Below, piece by piece: positions 35,144 through 43,461 of a stretch of 64,000 nt of DNA. Every line of letters starts with the position of its first letter. The stretch's first letter is position 1. Origin of the DNA: Rugamonas aquatica (GTDB lineage: Bacteria > Pseudomonadota > Gammaproteobacteria > Burkholderiales > Burkholderiaceae_D). Below the pieces are notes generated by a model. The model did not search any database, had not been told where the DNA came from, and saw only the letters and a list, made by a program, of their open reading frames with translations. Both the position numbers and the translations under genes were made by a program. The DNA is taken from contig NZ_WHUG01000009.1 in NCBI RefSeq assembly GCF_009380215.1, positions 124,001 through 188,000 on the forward strand. The letters are read 5' to 3'.

Positions 35144-36422
35144 GGACAGCGTTGATGGCGGCGTGGGGGCGTTTACGGCTTACTCCGGTGTGCCGTGGTG
35201 GCGGATAGTCCTGGGTGAGCAGCAACGGGCTCGGTTCGGATGCTGTCGTGGTGCGCGTACGCAACGCGATCACTCTGGGATCGCGTCCAGTTTTGGCTTC
35301 CCGGTAGGCGGCCGGGGGCGCAGCAGTCACGCTGTACATTGCCAGGATGTTCGCCGGCAGAACATGAGTTCTGATCAAGACCTCCTGCGATGCTTTGGCG
35401 CTGTTCATGCCTCGCCCCGCCAATGAGGGAAACACGGCGACGGCCTCGGCCGGGTTGGTCATGTCGTACGTGGTGCCAGTCTTTGGTTTTTTGAATTTTA
35501 CGATCCGCCCACCCGATCCAGCCCATGCCGCAGCGACCTTACGGCTACGGGTAGCCGAGATCCAGGGGCCTTTGTCCTTCGCGCGCGAACCTGAGGTAAT
35601 GTGCTGGGCAGCTGTCCGGCGCGGATCATGTTCCGCCGGCGGCCACAGGCCGCGTTCCACCGGCTTTTCGGTCGGTCGCAAGGCCCGGTAGAGTATGTTC
35701 GGATTCTCGCTGTCGGATTCGCCATCGGAGAGTTCGTGGCGTTTGCGCGTCCGTGGTAGGCTAATCGGCCGAGGCACCGGGAGGCTGGCATGGCGTTGCA
35801 GGGACGCGGGGCCGACAGGTGCCTGAACATGTTTTCTCATGCCGCTCACATTGCTGTGAACGGGTACAGAGGCCGGAGCGCGGTCTGCAGTCTGTGAATG
35901 TGTTGGCATCTTCCCCAGTATCTCATTTGAGCTTGGCGCTGATCCGTCTTTATCGAATGGATCGGGCTGGCCAATCGGCTGAGGCACCGGGAGGCTGGCG
36001 TGGCGTTGCAGGGGCGCGGAGCCGACAGGTGCCTGAACATGTTTTCTCATGCCGCTCACATTGCTGTGAACGGGTACAGAGGCCGGAGCGCGGTCTGCAG
36101 TCTGTGAATGTGTTGGCATCTTCCCCAATATCTCATTTGAGCTTGGCGCTGATCCGTCTTTATCGAATGGATCGGGCCGGCCGATCGGCCGAGGCACCGG
36201 GAGGCTGGCGTGACGTTGCCGGGGCGCGGGGCTGACAGGTGTCTGAACATGTTTTCGCATGCCGTTCACATCGCTGTAAGCGGGCAAAGTGGCCGGCGTG
36301 CGGCCCGAAGTCTGTGCGGGTGTTGGAATCTTCATCTGTCTCTTAGCTGAGGTTGGTGCCGACCCATCTTTAACAAATGGATCAGGCCGGGTAAATAGGT
36401 AGACGGAAGCGGGGGCAGTCAA
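35136..36422 (-). CDS. Candidate T3SS effector with 70-residue repeats and ADP-ribosyltransferase-like domain
   Basis: 428 residues from TTG at 36422, the only start after an in-frame TAA three codons upstream; an internal ATG lies at residue 30. Residues 12-221 are three tandem 70-residue units (RPDPFDKDGSAPSSNEILGK ... RHASLPVPRPIG); units 2 and 3 are nearly identical and unit 1 is diverged. Residues 240-375 fit an ART-like R-S-E fold: LYRALRP (R246), GPWISATRS (S289), a GGRIVKFKKP strand and SQEVLIRTHVLPANI (E347). This layout matches ART-like/DUF7587-type domains that fix ADP-ribose to host targets. No enzyme assay or target can be inferred. The position is just behind the sigma operon. 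Confidence 0.6.
   Translation of the reverse strand: MTAPASVYLFTRPDPFVKDGSAPTSAKRQMKIPTPAQTSGRTPATLPAYSDVNGMRKHVQTPVSPAPRQRHASLPVPRPIGRPDPFDKDGSAPSSNEILGKMPTHSQTADRAPASVPVHSNVSGMRKHVQAPVGSAPLQRHASLPVPQPIGQPDPFDKDGSAPSSNEILGKMPTHSQTADRAPASVPVHSNVSGMRKHVQAPVGPASLQRHASLPVPRPISLPRTRKRHELSDGESDSENPNILYRALRPTEKPVERGLWPPAEHDPRRTAAQHITSGSRAKDKGPWISATRSRKVAAAWAGSGGRIVKFKKPKTGTTYDMTNPAEAVAVFPSLAGRGMNSAKASQEVLIRTHVLPANILAMYSVTAAPPAAYREAKTGRDPRVIALRTRTTTASEPSPLLLTQDYPPPRHTGVSRKRPHAAINAVPN
35760..36389 (-). repeat. Three 210-bp tandem repeats inside the ART-like gene
   Basis: Units at 36180-36389, 35970-36179 and 35760-35969. Each encodes 70 residues in frame. The two downstream units are almost identical at DNA level, which indicates recent duplication or homogenisation; the first is degenerate. 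Confidence 0.9.
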
Positions 36423-36511
36423 GCCCCCGTTTTAGCCGCTGCCGTGTAACAACGGAGCTGGCTCCACCCAGCTTCGTCAAAAAAGTGGGCTGCGCGCGGA
36501 CGAATGAGCAA

Positions 36512-36539
36512 GTCGTACTGATGGTGAAATCTTAGTTCT
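36512..36539 (-). promoter_or_regulatory. Possible T3SS box before the ART-like gene
   Basis: The minus strand reads AGAACT, 15 bp, GTACGAC, overlapping the last codons of the sigma gene and about 90 bp before the TTG start. The -10-like half deviates at the fifth and seventh bases, so it is a weak match. Confidence 0.35.
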
Positions 36540-37122
36540 CCAGTACGTCGCGCAGATCAGGCAGCCGCCCTTTGATTGCCTCGCGTGCGCGGAACAGCCG
36601 GCTTCGCACGGTGCCAACCGGTAGCTCAAGCATCGTGGCCGCCTGGTCGTAGCTCAGGCCATCAATCGCCACCAGCATGAAGATTTGCTGCAGATCAGGC
36701 AGCAACTCTCCAACCTGAGCAGCGAGCTGTTCCATTAATTGCGCGCGTTGCGCAAGCACCTCGGGACCGTCGGCACGGTCAGGCAGGGTTTCCAGTACGT
36801 CGTCGGATTCATATTCGCGCACTCGGTGTGGCGCGCGGTTCAGATAGTTGCGCACCAAGTTCATTGCGATCCCATACAGCCAGGTGGACATCTTCGATTC
36901 CCCGCGAAAGCTGGCCATGGCCTTGTAAGCCTCGACGAAGGTTTGTTGCGCGATGTCTTCAGCGTCTGAGCTGTTGCCGATGTTACGCAGTACGAAACGG
37001 TATAGATAGGTTTGATGCTGCTTGACCATCGCGCTGAAATGCTGATCCAAGCTTTCCCCAGAAGGCGTTGCTTGCTCTGGTTTGCTATCGCTATCGATAG
37101 GCGTCATTTTGTCAGCGTTCAT
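36532..37122 (-). CDS. ECF sigma factor, probable T3SS master regulator
   Basis: 196 residues. Sigma region 2 spans ~38-95 (YLYRFVLRNIGNSSDAEDIA, QQTFVEAYKAMASFRGESKM, STWLYGIAMNLVRNYL) and region 4 ~140-190 (LLPDLQQIFMLVAIDGLSYD, LELPVGTVRSRLFRAREAIK). This is the HrpL/BtrS class that turns on T3SS genes. It is last in a three-gene operon behind a STAS protein and an unknown, coupled by an ATGA overlap with the latter. The shared xGAACx-N15-TTACxxA boxes before T3SS genes are its likely targets. Family call firm; regulon link inferred. Confidence 0.85.
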   Translation of the reverse strand: MNADKMTPIDSDSKPEQATPSGESLDQHFSAMVKQHQTYLYRFVLRNIGNSSDAEDIAQQTFVEAYKAMASFRGESKMSTWLYGIAMNLVRNYLNRAPHRVREYESDDVLETLPDRADGPEVLAQRAQLMEQLAAQVGELLPDLQQIFMLVAIDGLSYDQAATMLELPVGTVRSRLFRAREAIKGRLPDLRDVLEN

Positions 37123-37727
37123 GGCTGATCGCCTTTAGTCGACGCAGGAGCCTGCGTGATCAACAGGCGCTCCAGCAGCGCTACGCCTTCAGCGGGCGAC
37201 AGCGGCTCCCGGTTGCCTTGAGAGGCCTCACTCAGCGCCGATCGGAACAGCACATCGATCTGCTTAAGCCTGGCGGGCGATAGGGTGGCTACATCCAGGC
37301 CAGCTTTGCCGCACGCAGTGCGGAACGCCGGAGTCAAGGCCGTCGCTGAGCAATGCAGTTCAAGAAAGAAATTGATGCCGCCAAAAGTGTCCTGCTGCGA
37401 TTCGGCCATTCGCACCGCTTGGCCTATTGTGCTGGTCTGAAGGCGCCCTGAGGTCAGTTCGGCGTGAAGTTCATCTGCCACGGCGTTGGTGATGCGGGGG
37501 CCGTATTCCGCCGTCAGCGCGCCGACAAAGCGTTGTGCAACCTGGTATTCAACGGCATCGCTGTCCTCGGGGCGGATCCAGGCCACCTCACGCCCACTGG
37601 ATGTGTGACCGACGGCGATGACTTGCGGCTGCCCGTCGCTGCCCGCGACAAGGACGACTTCTTCGCCCTGGTGCTGAATTTGAACGAAATCTGCCAAGGG
37701 GATGGAACGGCTGGTATCGATGGGCAT
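37119..37727 (-). CDS. Unknown protein between STAS and sigma genes, candidate sigma regulator
   Basis: 202 residues from ATG at 37727. The first ~60 residues form beta strands (LADFVQIQHQGEEVVLVAGS, QPQVIAVGHTSSGREVAWI); the rest is helical (VAQRFVGALTAEYGPRITNA, VADELHAELTSGRLQTSTIG). It is not recognised. The stop overlaps the sigma start, so the two proteins are made together, which suggests direct contact such as an anti-sigma or a secreted regulator like Bordetella BspR/BtrA. This comparison is positional only. Confidence 0.6.
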   Translation of the reverse strand: MPIDTSRSIPLADFVQIQHQGEEVVLVAGSDGQPQVIAVGHTSSGREVAWIRPEDSDAVEYQVAQRFVGALTAEYGPRITNAVADELHAELTSGRLQTSTIGQAVRMAESQQDTFGGINFFLELHCSATALTPAFRTACGKAGLDVATLSPARLKQIDVLFRSALSEASQGNREPLSPAEGVALLERLLITQAPASTKGDQP

Positions 37728-37771
37728 AGCGACTCCTAAAAGTTATGGCTGCGCGTGGTGTGCGCCGCGGC

Positions 37772-38110
37772 TCAGGCGAGTTGTTCTAGTGCGGATTCGA
37801 GGTCGGCGCAAATCAAAAATAATGCATTGAGCCCGCTCATCGCGAAGATTTCACTGATATGAGGACGCAGTGCACACAGTACCAGTTTGCCGTCCTGAAT
37901 AAGGCGTACCTTTTTACCCGCGATTAAAGCGCTGCGCATGCCTGCACTGCTGATGTAATCGAGTTGCGAAAACTCCAGTACCAGCTTGTGAGCTCCGCAG
38001 TCGAACAGCGCGCCTATCGCTTGGTCGAACGCCCCGGCGGTAGCGCTGTCGATGCGTCCTTGCAGTCGGACAATGTGGATGTCATCGCGAGTTTCTGTAT
38101 GAATATGCAT
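37772..38110 (-). CDS. STAS-domain anti-sigma factor antagonist (BtrV-like)
   Basis: 112 residues, a single STAS domain: strand IHIVRLQGRIDSATA, helix AFDQAIGALFDCGAHKLVLE, then the signature DYISSAGMRSALIAGKKVRL with S54/S55 as candidate phospho-acceptors, and ISEIFAMSGLNALFLI. In Bordetella BtrV and its kinase BtrW control the T3SS sigma factor by partner switching. Here the STAS gene leads the sigma operon, but no GHKL kinase or PP2C phosphatase gene is in the window; these may be encoded elsewhere. Confidence 0.85.
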   Translation of the reverse strand: MHIHTETRDDIHIVRLQGRIDSATAGAFDQAIGALFDCGAHKLVLEFSQLDYISSAGMRSALIAGKKVRLIQDGKLVLCALRPHISEIFAMSGLNALFLICADLESALEQLA

Positions 38111-38195
38111 ATGCCCTCGTTCTTAAGTGAGCTGCGGCGACGGCAAGCTTGCCATCAGGTGGGGCTCCTGTATCAGGGTAAGACCTCATAATTTT

Positions 38196-38201
38196 ATTAT
38201 A
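38196..38201 (-). promoter_or_regulatory. Possible -10 box of the STAS-sigma operon
   Basis: TATAAT on the minus strand, about 85 bp before the STAS ATG, in an AT-rich patch. No good -35 is seen at 17 bp, so an activator or weak promoter is implied. A 12-bp palindrome GGCAAGCTTGCC at 38142-38153 lies in the leader. No T3SS box is present, so the operon does not appear to be self-activated. Confidence 0.35.
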
Positions 38202-38428
38202 TAGTGATCGATGCAATGTAGCGAGAATTTAGGCCGGGCCTGCCGACGTTGCCATAGCGATGAGCCAAGCAGCGGACGTGTGGCAGAGAGCGAATGATTG
38301 TCTTGCACCGCAGCTGCAGGGCTGTGTGGCCGTGGCTGGCGGTTTCCTTATTCCGCGCGAAATTGGACGCTGCCTAAAAAGCTTTAAGCGTGGCAGCGTA
38401 GGCAACCCCACCGCGTGAGGTATTGATG

Positions 38429-39613
38429 TCAGGCGCCACCAAGCAGCAGATGTCCCTGGATAGCCTTGAGCAGATCATTGCCTGCTAGGTGCAAACTTGA
38501 CGCTGGCACTCCCTGGTTGGCCAGATAGGACATTGCTTGTTTGTGATGCTCGTCATCTGCCGGTAATTCCAGATGCGATGCCAGAACTCTGGCAGCGGCA
38601 TACTCGCCATTACGTAACGCACTGTTGGCCACAAGCATTTGCTCCAGCTCATTGGGCGGCAAAAGATTGTACTGCTTGATGTCCCTTGCCAAAGTGTCGA
38701 CCTCTGCCTTTGCGCGCTTCCGTTCGTCGCGCCAGTTCAGCATTTTTATCGCGCCGGCAATGAGGGCTGCCCCGGCGAACACGGCCGCACCAGCCAACAG
38801 CAATGCACCAAACGTCAGTGCACTGCCTACGCCGTAAATTAAACCCAGCATGATACCGCTGGCCACAACCGTAGGCGTGACGGCCAGCATAAGATTTTCG
38901 CAGAGGCGTTCGTCGCGCTCTTTTGCCTTTTTCTTGGCATTCATTCGTGCCAACTGGACCGTGTTGGCGAGATTTTTGTAGAGTGCCTCGATGCCCTCGG
39001 GGGCCGGAAGCGGATGGAGTGCAGGCTTTTCCGTTCCGTGCATATTTGCGATCGTCGATGCTTCTGCAGTGGGTGGCGTCAGTCGTTCCGCTGATTGCTG
39101 CGCCAGTATCACTAGCGTATCTTCCTCGTCCTCTTGCTGTTTTTTGGCCAGTTTTAGCTGCTCAAAACGCGCGTGCAGCACATCAAATTCCTCAGGTGTG
39201 TACTCTTTTACTATACCGTCCGGAGTTTGATTCGGGAATGGGTAAGCGTCAAACGGCGACCAGTTCGCTGCTTGTTTGTTCGAGGCGGCTTTGCATGCAG
39301 CCTCGAGGCTCTCGAAAATTTCGTCTGAATCGAACGGCAGTTTGCAGTCCGCCTTTTGCTCTGGAACTGGCGCCGGACTGGCTGTCTGTTCGGCTTGCGC
39401 CGTCAGGTATTGCTTGGACGTCGGCGCTACCTTTGCCAAACTCTGGCTGACGACCGCTGAGACTTTTCCTGCTTGGCGGGGGAACAGGGTAACTCGACGG
39501 CATGACATGCCACCAACACTGTTTTCAAAGTGAGGTATTATCGTTGCTACATAGGGGCCGAAACTCGTGGCACTTATTGATGCGCGGGAGGTGTGTGTGG
39601 AATCGTTATACAT
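38429..39613 (-). CDS. Candidate T3SS effector, membrane-hairpin family, member 2
   Basis: 394 residues from ATG at 39613 (MYNDSTHTSRASISATSFGP). A low-complexity N-terminus is followed by an acidic helical region (EEFDVLHARFEQLKLAKKQQ), a hydrophobic pair of helices at 240-291 (VVASGIMLGLIYGVGSALTF, LLLAGAAVFAGAALIAGAI) and a helical C-terminus (LPPNELEQMLVANSALRNGE, YAAARVLASHLELP). The same layout and local similarity (e.g. LEQML / LEAML; ARVLASHLEL / ATMLAHHLKG) are found in the protein at 26394. Only a poor T3SS box match is present upstream (TGAACT near 39.71 kb, wrong spacing). Confidence 0.6.
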   Translation of the reverse strand: MYNDSTHTSRASISATSFGPYVATIIPHFENSVGGMSCRRVTLFPRQAGKVSAVVSQSLAKVAPTSKQYLTAQAEQTASPAPVPEQKADCKLPFDSDEIFESLEAACKAASNKQAANWSPFDAYPFPNQTPDGIVKEYTPEEFDVLHARFEQLKLAKKQQEDEEDTLVILAQQSAERLTPPTAEASTIANMHGTEKPALHPLPAPEGIEALYKNLANTVQLARMNAKKKAKERDERLCENLMLAVTPTVVASGIMLGLIYGVGSALTFGALLLAGAAVFAGAALIAGAIKMLNWRDERKRAKAEVDTLARDIKQYNLLPPNELEQMLVANSALRNGEYAAARVLASHLELPADDEHHKQAMSYLANQGVPASSLHLAGNDLLKAIQGHLLLGGA

Positions 39614-39749
39614 AATATTTTCGAGGTAAGTACATGTGAGTATGCCTGGCCGACAGCGCACGCAGTTTCCATGGTCTGATTCATGTGGTTAGCTTAATAC
39701 CTAGTTGGCTTGTTATATGCAAGTTCAGGTAAAGCTATAAGATGCGGCG

Positions 39750-39878
39750 CTAGTCGCTCTTATCGAGTAGGCCAATAGTCGGGGCGAGGGGCTTCGGAAA
39801 GGGGGCGCCTGTGTTTGTCCGGTATGGGGCATAGTGCGGGGATGAACCGCGGCGACTGCTGGTGGTAATCTGGCTCAT
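39750..39878 (-). CDS. 42-residue ORF behind a strict T3SS promoter box
   Basis: ATG at 39878 gives MSQITTSSRRGSSPHYAPYR then TNTGAPFPKPLAPTIG and a stop at 39750. The Ser/Thr/Pro-rich composition is that of an effector secretion signal. The bases before its ATG (ATACCAAGACT) match those before effector candidate 1 (ATACTAAGACT), and a strict promoter box lies 58 bp upstream. It may be a mini-protein or the remaining N-terminus of a lost effector. No body domain follows in any frame. Confidence 0.45.
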   Translation of the reverse strand: MSQITTSSRRGSSPHYAPYRTNTGAPFPKPLAPTIGLLDKSD

Positions 39879-39935
39879 AGTCTTGGTATAGTTAAATGAA
39901 CGAAGATGTGGTATCAATATAGTCACACCGCGTCT

Positions 39936-39963
39936 TTTGTAACCGCATCGGTGGTTTGGTTCC
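39936..39963 (-). promoter_or_regulatory. T3SS promoter box of the 42-residue ORF
   Basis: The minus strand reads GGAACC, 15 bp, TTACAAA, a full match to the consensus. Confidence 0.65.
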
Positions 39964-40147
39964 GTTGGTGGCAAACCGCCTGGATTTTGATGATCAACAA
40001 GGGCCCCCTCTCTGCAGTTCGGTCTGAACAATTGATCGGCGGCTGAATTTAAAGAAACGATGAAACACCACTAGTGGGATTTACAAGATTTCGCTAAAAT
40101 AGGGGGCAATTCCTTGTAAATTACCGAGGGGGATGGGATCAAAAATC

Positions 40148-41000
40148 AGTCGGAGCGCAAAGCCACGACATGTTTCGCTAGCGCCTGGATAAGCAGGTGG
40201 ACCTGCAGCATCGTTTGCCAGACTGGTCTAGCACATCGACTGGTAGGTCTTTGAGCAGAAATGGGTGTCCCACTTTCCATCTTCGCGCGGCCGCCTAGCC
40301 ACGCCAATCCGCCTAATTGCTGGCCTGCTCTACTTGCAGCACACCTTTGCTTTGTCGAATGAGGACGTGGTGTGGGCTTAGGGCGAGACCCCATACTGGC
40401 AGCTGTTCTGCGGCGTGGCCTGATTTCTGCATCGACCACGGATCGATCCCAGCTCGTTGCCCCGCTAGCGCTTGTGCATCGGGTATGGGATACTGCCTCA
40501 TACCTTTACCATCAAGGCCGCAGATGGCGGATTGGTGCTGCGCCAGAACTACAACCGGGAAGCACACAAGCTGGCCGAGCAGATCAGGTGCTACACTTAC
40601 GCCAAGCAATGCAAGCGCATGATTGCCAGCCTGAAGGAATTGGAAACGGTGGTCGGGCGCGTATGGCGCTACGTTGAGCGACAAACGGCGAAGTTGCCCG
40701 CAACCTTGCAAGGAAAAGCGGCCGACCTGCGGGCCTGGGTCAAGCGACTACTAACACAGAAACAGCGCGACAAGAACAAGTTGTACAGCCTGCACGCCCG
40801 TGAAGCTGAGTGCATCGTCAAGGATAAATCGCGACAGCCTTACGAATGCGGCGTAAAGGTCTCGATTGCCACCACCCACAAAGAGGGTCTGGTGGAATCA
40901 CCTAGGCTGCATCGTTTTCACAGTCGCTTGCGTGGCTGGTCTGGGCAATCTCAGCAGCCCGGACGGGCTGCTGGCGTCAAAAAATGCCTAGATCCCAACC
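40148..41000 (+). pseudogene. IS5-family (DDE_Tnp_1) transposase remnant
   Basis: Readable in shifting frames: HIDW, FEQKWVSHFPSSRGRLATPI, RLIAGLLYLQHTFALSNEDV, ETPYWQLFCG, FLHRPRIDPSSL, then ADGGLVLRQNYNREAHKLAE, WRYVERQTAKLPATLQGKAA and YSLHAREAECIVKDKSRQPY ending in GVKVSIATTHKEGLV. Several stops and frameshifts; the C-terminal catalytic part is missing. Confidence 0.75.
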
Positions 41001-41256
41001 TCCTTCAAGTGGACTAAGCGCCGCAGGTTGGCCGCGTCGAACACGCTTCGCTGGCACCTATCCTTATCCAGCGCTCCTTGAAGGCCCAGGTGTTTGTGTG
41101 GTCTGGAATCTAGCTGAAATGCCGTCGACCCGCGAAGCGTTGAAAGCTCAAGTGGTCCAACAGTTGCGATTTCATCTGTTCGCCCGACAAGTGGAATAGC
41201 GGCCGGATCAACGGAGTTCGCACCATCGCTGCGGTGGGAAACGGCAGATGGCGAGG
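41001..41256 (+). other. Fragment of unidentified gene
   Basis: A short coding-like end reads VVWNLAEMPSTREALKAQVV then QQLRFHLFARQVE and stops at 41199. It has no start and is not recognised. Confidence 0.3.
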
Positions 41257-41350
41257 GATCGCGTCCTAGCGAGTGGTGTATGGATCTGGTGCTGAGTTTG
41301 ACGCCTGGGCTTGAGCAATGGCGAGATGGCCATCGTGATTCATGAGTAGG
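41257..41350 (+). repeat. ~90-bp repeat R1, copy 2
   Basis: Diverged copy of 24576-24665 in the same orientation. Here it abuts the truncated C-terminal side of a minus-strand IS256 pseudogene. Confidence 0.75.
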
Positions 41351-41370
41351 TTGAGGTTACCAGTCCTTAT

Positions 41371-41905
41371 CACGTCGACACAAACGACGCGCGCCCCCTT
41401 GCAGGACTTGACGTAAATAGCATCGATCCGGAGGTAAGGCCAGTCGGCCTTGATGGGGCGATTCAGGAAGGCGTGAAACCGCTCGTCGATTTCTTCGCAC
41501 AGTCGTGAAACCTGGCTCTTGGACAAGCCACTCATGCCCATGGCCGTCACCAGTCCATCGAACGAACGGGTTGAAATGTCTTGGATATAGGCTTCCTGGA
41601 TTACCGCCGTCAAGGCCTTCTCGGCAATGCGGCGAGGCCTCCAGAAATCCCAGATAGTTCGTGCCGGTGCGAAGTTTGGGGATCTTAAGGTCTACTTTGC
41701 TGGCACGGTTTCGTACACCCGATCACGGTGGCCATTGCGGCTATTGATGCGGTCATCGATACGCTCGCCGTAAGCCGCCCGGCATAACGCCTCGGCATCC
41801 ATTTCCATGATGGCGTTGCAAAGCATGCTGCAGCCTCTGGCAAATGAAATCTGCATCTGCTCCCTTTTCGGCAAGCTCAGAAAGTGCAATAGTGGCGGTG
41901 GTCAT
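41371..41905 (-). pseudogene. IS256-family transposase remnant
   Basis: The start reads MTTATIALSELAEKGADADF, then after a frameshift EMDAEALCRAAYGERIDDRI, NSRNGHRDRVYE, then ALTAVIQEAYIQDISTRSFD and FHAFLNRPIKADWPYLRIDA up to KSCKGARVV, where it is cut off. It is a second, diverged IS256 copy in the window. Confidence 0.8.
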
Positions 41906-41962
41906 TGTGTGAATCACTCCGGGTTTGAAGGAGGCTCCAACATTTGAGAAAATGGAGCCACC

Positions 41963-42381
41963 ATGAAGAAATCAGTTCAATATTCCCCCGAAGTGATGGA
42001 GCGCGCCATGCGCATGGTCCAAGGAGCCGACAGCGAGTAAGAGTCTCAGTGGGCGGCCATCACCTCGATCGCAGCCAAGATAGGCTGTACATCCGAAACT
42101 TTGCGCTGTTGGGTGCGCCAACGTGAGCGCGACACAGGCCAGCGCGAAGGCGCCACAACGGCTGAAAGCGAGCACATCAAGGCGCTGAAGCGCGAAAACA
42201 AGGAACTACGCAAGGCAAATGAAATCCTGCGCCTGGCCCATGCGTTTTTCGCCCAGGCGGAGCTCGACCGTCGCTTCAAATCGTGAAAGCGTTCATCGAC
42301 CAGCACCGCCAAGCGTATGGGGTCGAGTCGATTTGCAAAGTCTTGCAGGTCGCTCCGTCCGGCTACTGGCATTACACCATT
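41963..42381 (+). pseudogene. IS3-family OrfA and start of OrfB, broken
   Basis: OrfA starts MKKSVQYSPEVMERAMRMVQ, hits a TAA after 25 codons, then continues AAKIGCTSETLRCWVRQRER to AEHIKALKRENKELRKANEI-like leucine-zipper sequence and ends at 42286. An OrfB start, VKAFIDQHRQAYGVESICKV, follows and stops matching after GYWHYT. Confidence 0.75.
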
Positions 42382-42600
42382 TCGTGGGACACCATCTTGC
42401 CGCTGCGCGATAAGTGCCAGCCCAGCAGTTCTCGGATGTGGCATTCGATCACCAAGGCCAAGGTCGCCCAGCCATCCTTGCCCACCCAGATCCGGCACAT
42501 ACCCGTTGGACACCGTTCGTTGGGTGCTTGGGCCACGGAGGCCAATACCTGAATGCGCGGCCGTTTACCGATGGCCCGTTTGCGCACCTACCATCCCTTG
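42372..42600 (-). pseudogene. IS3-type transposase DDE fragment, opposite strand
   Basis: The minus strand reads CRIWVGKDGWATLALVIECH IRELLGWHLSRSGK, the region around the first catalytic Asp of rve transposases. It joins the plus-strand IS3 remnant head to head, so one element inserted into or replaced part of the other. Confidence 0.65.
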
Positions 42601-42852
42601 AGCTGGAAAATGCGTTGGACGGTGTTCTTATTCAGCCCTGCAGGTAGAAGGATGGCGAGGCACGCAGGACCGAGAAGCACGGTAAGTCCTAATTCGGCTA
42701 CCAGCTCTCGGCCTATGCCGGCAGACGTTACAAGCTGACACGCAAAATTAAGACCAGTACCGCCAGTGAACGCGAAAGCGCGCCTTTAAGGGCAATGCTG
42801 GCGCATGCACATCCAGCGCAAGTGAAGCAAAGACAAAGCCCTGCCTATGTTT

Positions 42853-43461
42853 TCATTGAGAGGAAAGAATCACCGGCAACTCCAGGCTTTCTGATCCATA
42901 AGTTGCTTTTATGAAGCCTATATGGTCATCAATTTTATTTCGCAATTTTTTCACCTCAGTGTCATCACACTCTTTAAACGATTTTCTCAAAATTTCAATG
43001 TTATTTATTTCCTTCAACAAATCACTACACTGAACGGCACTTATTTCAATGCAAAGAATTGAAATCAAATTTTTATCGAATGCAATCAACGAGGTTTTGA
43101 TTTTCCCCATGTCAATCGAATTAGAAGGCTGTGCAACTTCTGCAAATAATTTTTTAGTTCTTTGGAGCGACCAATACAATTTCCTTATTTGGCACCACGT
43201 ATAAAATTTACGAAAAGGCTCCGTAAGGTCACAAAAAAAATTCCTACTCCGACCAGGTACCGACGTCGCTCTGCCTCCCGTCAACGACCTGATGTTCTTT
43301 TCCCTCTTTTTATCTGCTTTCTTAAGACGAGAAGAAAAAGAAGAGCTGCATTGTGCTTTGACGTTTTTTAACAGGCGGCTCCTATTTCTGACAGAATTAA
43401 CGGTGGGAGGTAGGCTATAAAAAATCTTAGAGTCCATTTTCATTGCAATTTTCGCATTCAT
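42853..43461 (-). CDS. AT-rich hypothetical protein
   Basis: 202 residues, basic N-terminus (SRLKKADKKREKNIRS), helical body (FYTWCQIRKLYWSLQRTKKL) and acidic C-terminus. Its base composition is much more AT-rich than the flanking IS remnants, which marks a separate acquisition. Stop-free length supports coding. It is not recognised. It could be an effector, as the DH-domain gene is similarly AT-rich, but no T3SS box lies upstream. Confidence 0.45.
   Translation of the reverse strand: MNAKIAMKMDSKIFYSLPPTVNSVRNRSRLLKNVKAQCSSSFSSRLKKADKKREKNIRSLTGGRATSVPGRSRNFFCDLTEPFRKFYTWCQIRKLYWSLQRTKKLFAEVAQPSNSIDMGKIKTSLIAFDKNLISILCIEISAVQCSDLLKEINNIEILRKSFKECDDTEVKKLRNKIDDHIGFIKATYGSESLELPVILSSQ

Noticed and set aside
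35760..36389. Tandem repeats as a CRISPR array
   Set aside because: Units are 210 bp, contiguous, in frame and coding; no spacers. No CRISPR array was found elsewhere in the window.
39690..39720. TGAACT-like box upstream of effector family member 2
   Set aside because: The second half (CAACTAG) is at 14 bp and ends in G; too weak to list as a promoter.
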